Under the pieces are notes generated by a model. That model was not told the DNA's origin, ran no database searches, and worked only from the letters and a program-made list of their open reading frames with translations. Shown here piece by piece: positions 61,802-64,000 of a stretch of DNA of 64,000 nucleotides; within the stretch, counting starts at the first letter, position 1, and each line of letters starts with the position of its first letter. The stretch comes from Actinomadura sp. NBRC 104425 (GTDB taxonomy: Bacteria; Actinomycetota; Actinomycetes; Streptosporangiales; Streptosporangiaceae). The DNA lies in the NCBI RefSeq assembly GCF_030269545.1, contig NZ_BSTN01000013.1:1-64000 (forward strand). Direction: 5' to 3'. The position numbers and the translations under genes were made by a program.

Positions 61802-63610
61802 GTGTCCGGATTCGACGTACTGACGCGGGGCGAGGTGCTGGACGCGGCGCTGCAGGCGCGCGACTACCTCGTCAGCTGCGGGGTGCCCGGCGCGCTGGCC
61901 GCCAAGGATCCCAGGCTGTGGGGCCGCCGCGCGGTCGACCACAGCCGGCTGGGCTGGCTCGACCTGCCCGTGGCCTCCCGCGGCCTGCTCAACCAGATCG
62001 AACCGCTGGTCACCGAGGCGCGCTACTCCGGCCTGGACCACGTCGTGCTGATCGGCGTGGGGGCCGACGCGCTGCCCGCGCAGGCGATCGTCGAGGCGCA
62101 CTCCCCCGCCGGGCTGCCGGTGGCGGCCGCCGGTTCCGCGGCGGCCTCTCCGGCGGCCTCTTCGGCGGCCTCTTCGGGGGCCTCTTCGGGGGCGCGGCCG
62201 GACGCGCCGGGCGGACTGACCGTGCTGGACGGCGGGGACACCGCCCCGCTCGGCTACGCCCTGGACCGGCTCGACCGGACGCTGGTGGTGCTGGCCAGCA
62301 AGCCGGGGGTGTCCATCGAGGGGGACGCCTACCGGCGGATCTTCATGGCGGCGTTCCGCGAGCACGGTCTGTCCGAACGCGAGATCGCCTCCCGGTTCCT
62401 GGTGATCACCGACCACGGCAGCCCGCTGCACGACTTCGCCCGCCAGTGCGGCTACCGCATCGGGCTGACCGACCCGTACCTGCCCGGCCACTACGGGGCG
62501 CTGTCGGCCTACGGGCTGGTGCCCGCGCTGCTGGCCGGGGCGGACGCCTACCGGGTCCTGGACGAGGCGGCGACCGTGGCGGCGTCGCTGGGGCGCGACG
62601 AGGACAACCCGGGCCTGCTGCTGGGGGCGATCCTGGGCGGCTGCGCGCAGCGCGGCGTCGAGGGCGGCCCGCGCGACAAGGTGATGCTGCGCGAGCCCGG
62701 CGGCCCGACCGCGCTGAGCGCCTGGATCGCGCAGCTGCTGGCGGTGGCGACGGGCAAGCGCGGCCGCGGCATCCTGGCGTTCGACCCGTCCGGCGGGCCG
62801 GGCGAGCGGCCGGACGTGCACAGCATCGCGATCAATCCGCGGGCGGAGGGGTCGTCGGAGAGCGACACCTCGCTGTGGGCGCCGCTGGGCGCGCAGTTCC
62901 TGCTGTGGGAGTACGCCACGGCGGTGGCGGGCTGGCTGATGGGCGTGAACCCGTTCGAGCCGGGCAGCCTGGTGGTGCAGGAGGCCGAGGACGACGCGGC
63001 GACGATGCTGCAGGCGGCGGGTACGGGCCCGCTGCTGACCGGCGACCCGGCGTTCGTCGACGGCGGGATCGAGGTGCACACCGACGTGCCGTCGCTGGGC
63101 GGGTCGCGGCTGGAGGGGGTGCTGGACGCGCTGCTGGCGCACATGCCGGTGAACGGGTACGTGTCGGTCGCCACGTACGTGTCGGGCGACCTGTCCGGCC
63201 GGTACCTGGCGCCCGCGCTGGCGCGGCGCAGCGGCCGCCCCGTCCTGTACGGGCAGGGGCCGGCGTACCCGCACGCCACCGGCCCGGTGCACAAGGACGG
63301 GCCGGGCGGCGGCGCGTTCCTGATCGTCACCGGGGAGCCGGCGCCGGGCGACCCGCTGGCCGACCATCCGGTGCCCGGCCGCCCGTACGGGCTGGCCAAG
63401 CTGCGGTTGGCGCGGGCGCTGGCGGAGGTGCGGGCACTGCGGCAGCGGGGCCTGCCGGTCGTCCGGCTGCACCTGCGCGACCCGGTGGAGGGCGCGGCGC
63501 GGCTGATCGAGGCGGTGCGCGCGGCGCCGGGGGTGCGGACCGGCGTGCGCGCCCGCGGAGCGGCCCGCGTCGCGGGAGGCGACGGGCGGGCGGGACGGAC
63601 GGGGCCGTGA
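61802..63610 (+). CDS. Phosphoglucose isomerase-like protein, copy 2
   Basis: This 602-residue paralog of the preceding gene shares LWGRRAVDHSRLGWLDLP (about residues 39-56), ATGKRGRGIL, LGAQFLLWEYATAVAG and VHKDGPGGGAF. The first PGI signature has decayed: DPYLPGHYGALSAYG (residues 224-238) has PGH in place of GGR. The second reads NPFEPGSLVVQE (from residue 383) in place of FDQxGVExxK. A low-complexity insert of Ala, Ser and Gly (about residues 110-135) interrupts the first SIS domain. The GTG start follows GGGAGGAACG. The stop overlaps the next gene (GTGA). A structural or regulatory role, or a different sugar-phosphate ligand, seems more likely than isomerase activity. Confidence 0.8.
   Translation: MSGFDVLTRGEVLDAALQARDYLVSCGVPGALAAKDPRLWGRRAVDHSRLGWLDLPVASRGLLNQIEPLVTEARYSGLDHVVLIGVGADALPAQAIVEAHSPAGLPVAAAGSAAASPAASSAASSGASSGARPDAPGGLTVLDGGDTAPLGYALDRLDRTLVVLASKPGVSIEGDAYRRIFMAAFREHGLSEREIASRFLVITDHGSPLHDFARQCGYRIGLTDPYLPGHYGALSAYGLVPALLAGADAYRVLDEAATVAASLGRDEDNPGLLLGAILGGCAQRGVEGGPRDKVMLREPGGPTALSAWIAQLLAVATGKRGRGILAFDPSGGPGERPDVHSIAINPRAEGSSESDTSLWAPLGAQFLLWEYATAVAGWLMGVNPFEPGSLVVQEAEDDAATMLQAAGTGPLLTGDPAFVDGGIEVHTDVPSLGGSRLEGVLDALLAHMPVNGYVSVATYVSGDLSGRYLAPALARRSGRPVLYGQGPAYPHATGPVHKDGPGGGAFLIVTGEPAPGDPLADHPVPGRPYGLAKLRLARALAEVRALRQRGLPVVRLHLRDPVEGAARLIEAVRAAPGVRTGVRARGAARVAGGDGRAGRTGP
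62141..62188 (+). repeat. Four 12-bp repeats inside PGI-like copy 2
   Basis: Four units of the form GCGGCCTCTTCG (the first and last with one or two changes) encode A-A-S-P, A-A-S-S, A-A-S-S and G-A-S-S. They form a flexible insert in the first SIS domain. The frame is preserved because the unit is a multiple of three. Confidence 0.88.
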
Positions 63611-64000
63611 CCGAGTACACCCCGGTCGTGTCGGGCGGGGTCACCGTCACCGCGCGCGATCCGGTGCGCCAGCACGCGCGGCGGGTCATGGGGCGGCTGT
63701 GGATCGACCAGGTCCCGGTCCGGCTGGCCTCGGAGGATTGCACGCTGTGGCCGTCGGCGGCCGCCGCCGAGGCGGAGGGGCGGGCGCTGTGTTGGCCCGG
63801 GCAGCCGGGCGCGGCGCGCGCCCTGCTCGGCCGGGTGGCGCAGCTGCGGGCCCGGGCGCACAACGCGGGCCTCACGGAGGTGGCGCTGCTGGGCGGCGGC
63901 CCGCCGGCCCGCGCCGCCGACGTGATCGTGCGCCGGTGGCTGGCCGAGCGGGAGCCGCCCGGGCGGCCGCCGGAGGGCGGCGGCCCGCTGACGGTGTTCG
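63607..64000 (+). CDS. Phosphoglucose isomerase-like protein, copy 3 (partial)
   Basis: A third reading frame starts at a GTG overlapping the previous stop and stays open for 131 codons to the window edge. Its N-terminus GGVTVTARDPVRQ echoes copy 1 (GGVSVTIRG), and the following DCTLWP, LCWPG and RARAHNAGLTEVALLGGGPP align in order with LWG, LGWLDLP and SGLDHVVLIGVG of copy 2. It therefore appears to be another SIS/PGI-like paralog, strongly diverged. The start has no separate ribosome site, so translation is probably coupled to copy 2. The rest, including any active-site region, is outside the window. Confidence 0.7.
   Translation, partial: MTEYTPVVSGGVTVTARDPVRQHARRVMGRLWIDQVPVRLASEDCTLWPSAAAAEAEGRALCWPGQPGAARALLGRVAQLRARAHNAGLTEVALLGGGPPARAADVIVRRWLAEREPPGRPPEGGGPLTVF

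Overview
The window is uniformly very GC-rich, with coding on both strands, frequent GTG starts and many ATGA/GTGA stop-start overlaps. Together with the gene content (a SUF operon led by sufR, ctaA and ctaB, the ctaB/tkt/tal/pgi neighbourhood, a proteasome beta subunit, DUF3040 and DUF3099 proteins), this points to an actinomycete. Streptosporangiales or Thermomonosporaceae (Actinomadura-like) is my best guess, but it rests on gene order rather than on a marker. I see no rRNA, tRNA, CRISPR array, insertion sequence or prophage. The stretch looks like ordinary chromosome.

Layout. 0-4.4 kb (minus strand): a frameshifted zinc-ribbon protein, the RNA ligase RtcB, and a SelB-like translation GTPase. 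4.9-9.2 kb: a divergent MarR/MFS drug-export pair with a clear operator, then a propionyl-CoA synthetase-type enzyme whose 3' end is a 15-bp minisatellite. 9.2-13.1 kb: a POT peptide transporter, SelD, a DUF3099 protein and FdhD. 13.2-18.2 kb: a metal-dependent hydrolase-like protein, an alpha/beta hydrolase, a CBS protein and a divergent MocR/YczE pair. 18.2-24.7 kb: glycerate kinase with its CdaR regulator, an unknown protein overlapping an LD-carboxypeptidase, a sirtuin, a sulfotransferase and a short membrane peptide. 24.9-33.2 kb: an ABC exporter, a secreted S15 peptidase, enoyl-CoA hydratase, a small HTH protein, an ABC-F ATPase and a two-domain VOC protein. 33.2-35.3 kb: three tandem AIM24-family genes. 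35.4-39.8 kb: membrane proteins, a degenerate EAL protein and a NarL-type two-component system. 39.9-46.7 kb: the complete operon sufR-B-D-Rieske-C-S-U-T. 46.9-56.1 kb: DUF3040, an ABC exporter pair with an EamA permease, an orphan proteasome beta subunit, PolX, CtaA, PrsW and CtaB. 56.7-64 kb: transketolase, transaldolase and three consecutive phosphoglucose isomerase-like genes, the last cut by the window edge.

How the genes work together. The suf operon supplies Fe-S clusters and appears to be read through two signals: an IdeR/DmdR-type iron box and a SufR-type inverted repeat, both upstream of sufR. CtaB and CtaA make heme A. Tkt and Tal form the non-oxidative pentose phosphate branch, with the PGI-like proteins next to them. 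Selenium genes (selB, selD) are present, but both lack residues normally considered essential, and neither selA nor selC is in the window.

Three signals deserve a second look: the altered SelB/SelD pair; the row of PGI paralogs with eroded signature residues; and a recurrent pattern in which short tandem duplications span the stop codon of a gene (prpE, selD, the alpha/beta hydrolase and prsW, with a looser case at marR). I did not find a clearly new defence or mobile system.
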